Shown: piece by piece, positions 62,914 through 64,000 of the stretch
Layout of the letters: the number at the start of each line of letters is the position of its first letter
Position numbering within the stretch: position 1 is the stretch's first letter
Assembly (NCBI RefSeq): GCF_900104695.1
Contig: NZ_FNSW01000001.1
Span: 1,302,001-1,366,000 of the forward strand
Origin: Paenibacillus sp. GP183
Lineage (GTDB): Bacteria > Bacillota > Bacilli > Paenibacillales > NBRC-103111
Length of the DNA stretch: 64,000 nt
Reading direction: 5' to 3'
The notes under the pieces: generated by a model
Seen by the model: only the letters and a program-made list of their open reading frames with translations
Database searches by the model: none
Told to the model about the DNA's origin: nothing
Translations under genes and position numbers: made by a program

Positions 62914-63297
62914 TCACATCACAGTCGAATGGATTTCTTCTTTAAGCAGCTGCGCGACCTGATTACCCGCTCCCATTATGGCAATCGTCGGTTGATGCTT
63001 CCTCGCTTCTTCCTCCGTCATCATGGCATAGGACACGATGATAATCGTATCGCCCGTTTGAACCAGTCTTGCTGCTGCGCCGTTAAGGCATATGACCCCC
63101 GAGCCTCGAGGACCTGGAATAATGTAGGTTTCAAGTCTGGCTCCGTTATTATTATTCACTATTTGCACTTTTTCATTAGGGTACATATCGACAAGATCAA
63201 TTAAATTTTCATCAATGGTAATACTTCCAACATAGTTCAGGTTGGCTTCGGTAACGGTGGCGCGGTGGATTTTGGATTTCATCATCGTTCTAAACAT
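62914..63297 (-). CDS. panD: Aspartate 1-decarboxylase
   Basis: The 127-residue proenzyme makes beta-alanine for pantothenate synthesis. Self-cleavage at Gly-Ser in NYVGSITID produces the pyruvoyl group. [13 protein letters not shown] and a tail after GAGNQVAQ are typical of the family. AGGAAGTGAT, which contains the panC stop, is the ribosome site for the ATG at 63297, giving the usual length of 127 residues. The order panC-panD and five-base spacing indicate an operon. Confidence 0.95.
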   Translation of the reverse strand: MFRTMMKSKIHRATVTEANLNYVGSITIDENLIDLVDMYPNEKVQIVNNNNGARLETYIIPGPRGSGVICLNGAAARLVQTGDTIIIVSYAMMTEEEARKHQPTIAIMGAGNQVAQLLKEEIHSTVM

Positions 63298-63302
63298 AAC
63301 AA

Positions 63303-64000
63303 TCACTTCCTCAAGGAAATTAGTTGATTATCGATGAGATCGGACTTGCTGAATTTGTTGGAAAATAGCTGATTATCGATAAGTCTGGCCTTGCTGAACT
63401 TGACGGCTAACGCGACAATCACTTGATCGCTTTCCAGTTCATCACTTCTTTTGAAAGGCTCTAATGAAGGATAGGCTAATACCTCGATATAGTCGATCTC
63501 ACCGAGCGAAGCTGTGCGAATATGGTTACTGATTTCACTCATAAGCTCTTCAGCTGAGAACTGCGGATGGTCCCTGATAAAATCTGCTGCAATAGCTAAG
63601 GATTGAGACAGCACCAAGGCTTGTCGCCGCTCAGCTTCGCTCAAATACACATTTCTGGAGCTCATCGCCAATCCGTCGGCTTCCCGCAGTGTCGGACATG
63701 GGACAATGTCCACAGGGAAATTCAGATCACTCACCATCTGCTGAATCACGGCTATTTGCTGAGCATCCTTTTGCCCAAAAAAGGCTTTATCCGGCTGTAC
63801 AATATGGAACAGTTTACTTACAACCGTGGCCACTCCATCAAAATGCCCAGGCCTCGTAGCACCGCACAGCCTTGCGGTCAATCCGCTGACAGATACAGTT
63901 GTTTTCATGGGTCCGGGATACATTTCTTCAACGGAAGGCGCAAAAACGATATCGACACCCTCGGCTTCCGCCAAATGCAAATCACGCTCGGCATCCCGCG
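63303..64000 (-). CDS. panC: Pantothenate synthetase, 5'-truncated by window edge
   Basis: The frame is open to the window end, so the N-terminus is missing; about 232 residues are visible. [31 protein letters not shown], quoted here by its parts [10 protein letters not shown] and FFGQKDAQQ, and the [12 protein letters not shown] motif identify the enzyme, which joins pantoate and beta-alanine with ATP. The C-terminus is unusual: a 15-residue unit ending in LIDNQL is duplicated in tandem, extending the protein beyond the normal end. panD follows five bases after the stop. Confidence 0.93.
   Translation of the reverse strand, partial: RDAERDLHLAEAEGVDIVFAPSVEEMYPGPMKTTVSVSGLTARLCGATRPGHFDGVATVVSKLFHIVQPDKAFFGQKDAQQIAVIQQMVSDLNFPVDIVPCPTLREADGLAMSSRNVYLSEAERRQALVLSQSLAIAADFIRDHPQFSAEELMSEISNHIRTASLGEIDYIEVLAYPSLEPFKRSDELESDQVIVALAVKFSKARLIDNQLFSNKFSKSDLIDNQLISLRK

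Overview
The window looks like chromosomal DNA of an endospore-forming Bacillota bacterium of the Paenibacillaceae type. The sequence basis is a CwlJ cortex hydrolase, a GerMN lipoprotein, a two-module bacterial dynamin (DynA), DnaD, TseB/YpmB, Rex, an SLH-domain surface protein, two T-box leaders, many TTG/GTG starts with strong AGGAGG sites, and mid-range GC. No rRNA, tRNA, CRISPR array, transposase or prophage gene was seen. The genus is inferred, not shown.

Layout. 1-3038: the end of a parvulin foldase, an rRNA-methyltransferase-like gene, an RluA-type pseudouridine synthase, a convergent MarR regulator and a 55-aa hypothetical protein. 3035-10411 (minus): SGNH hydrolase, ABC-2 ATPase and permease, a block of 40-bp tandem repeats, then parE-parC. 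10568-14211 (minus): a heterodimeric BmrCD-like ABC exporter. 14600-19309 (minus): dynA, a small unknown gene and nth. 19479-24307 (minus): an envelope cluster of amidase, GerMN lipoprotein and SLH protein. 24633-26687: leuCD. 26843-27463: a 67-aa WYL-like protein with a LexA-type box, a dispersed repeat and a predicted minus-strand small RNA. 27464-31114: L,D-transpeptidase, polysaccharide deacetylase, CwlJ, a LysR regulator and cysteine dioxygenase.

31082-38874 is the most unusual part. Five small minus-strand genes encode two related helical proteins, two paralogous glycine-zipper proteins and one membrane-anchored helix that shares its tail with one zipper protein. They diverge from a 1565-aa P-type ATPase in which an HMA-like domain and a degenerate P1B-like ATPase (phosphorylation Asp replaced) are fused to an intact P2-type ATPase. 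A 59-aa membrane protein and an MgtC protein follow, translationally coupled. I infer a cation-homeostasis or envelope-stress system.

38965-50615: T-box-controlled glyS, a PPK2 kinase, the divergent methionine-salvage genes mtnU and mtnE, then a T-box-controlled operon joining proline synthesis (proBAC) to methionine salvage (mtnWXB), and convergent dnaD. 50842-54780 (minus): mtaD (another methylthioadenosine-pathway gene), tseB, a membrane protein and a short FtsH-like protease. 55037-58569: a DUF47/PhoU-like protein, a spaced array of short palindromes, and a class A penicillin-binding protein with a frameshift and a Gly/Ala-rich tail. 58735-64000 (minus): rex, dinG, a TPR protein, panD and partial panC.
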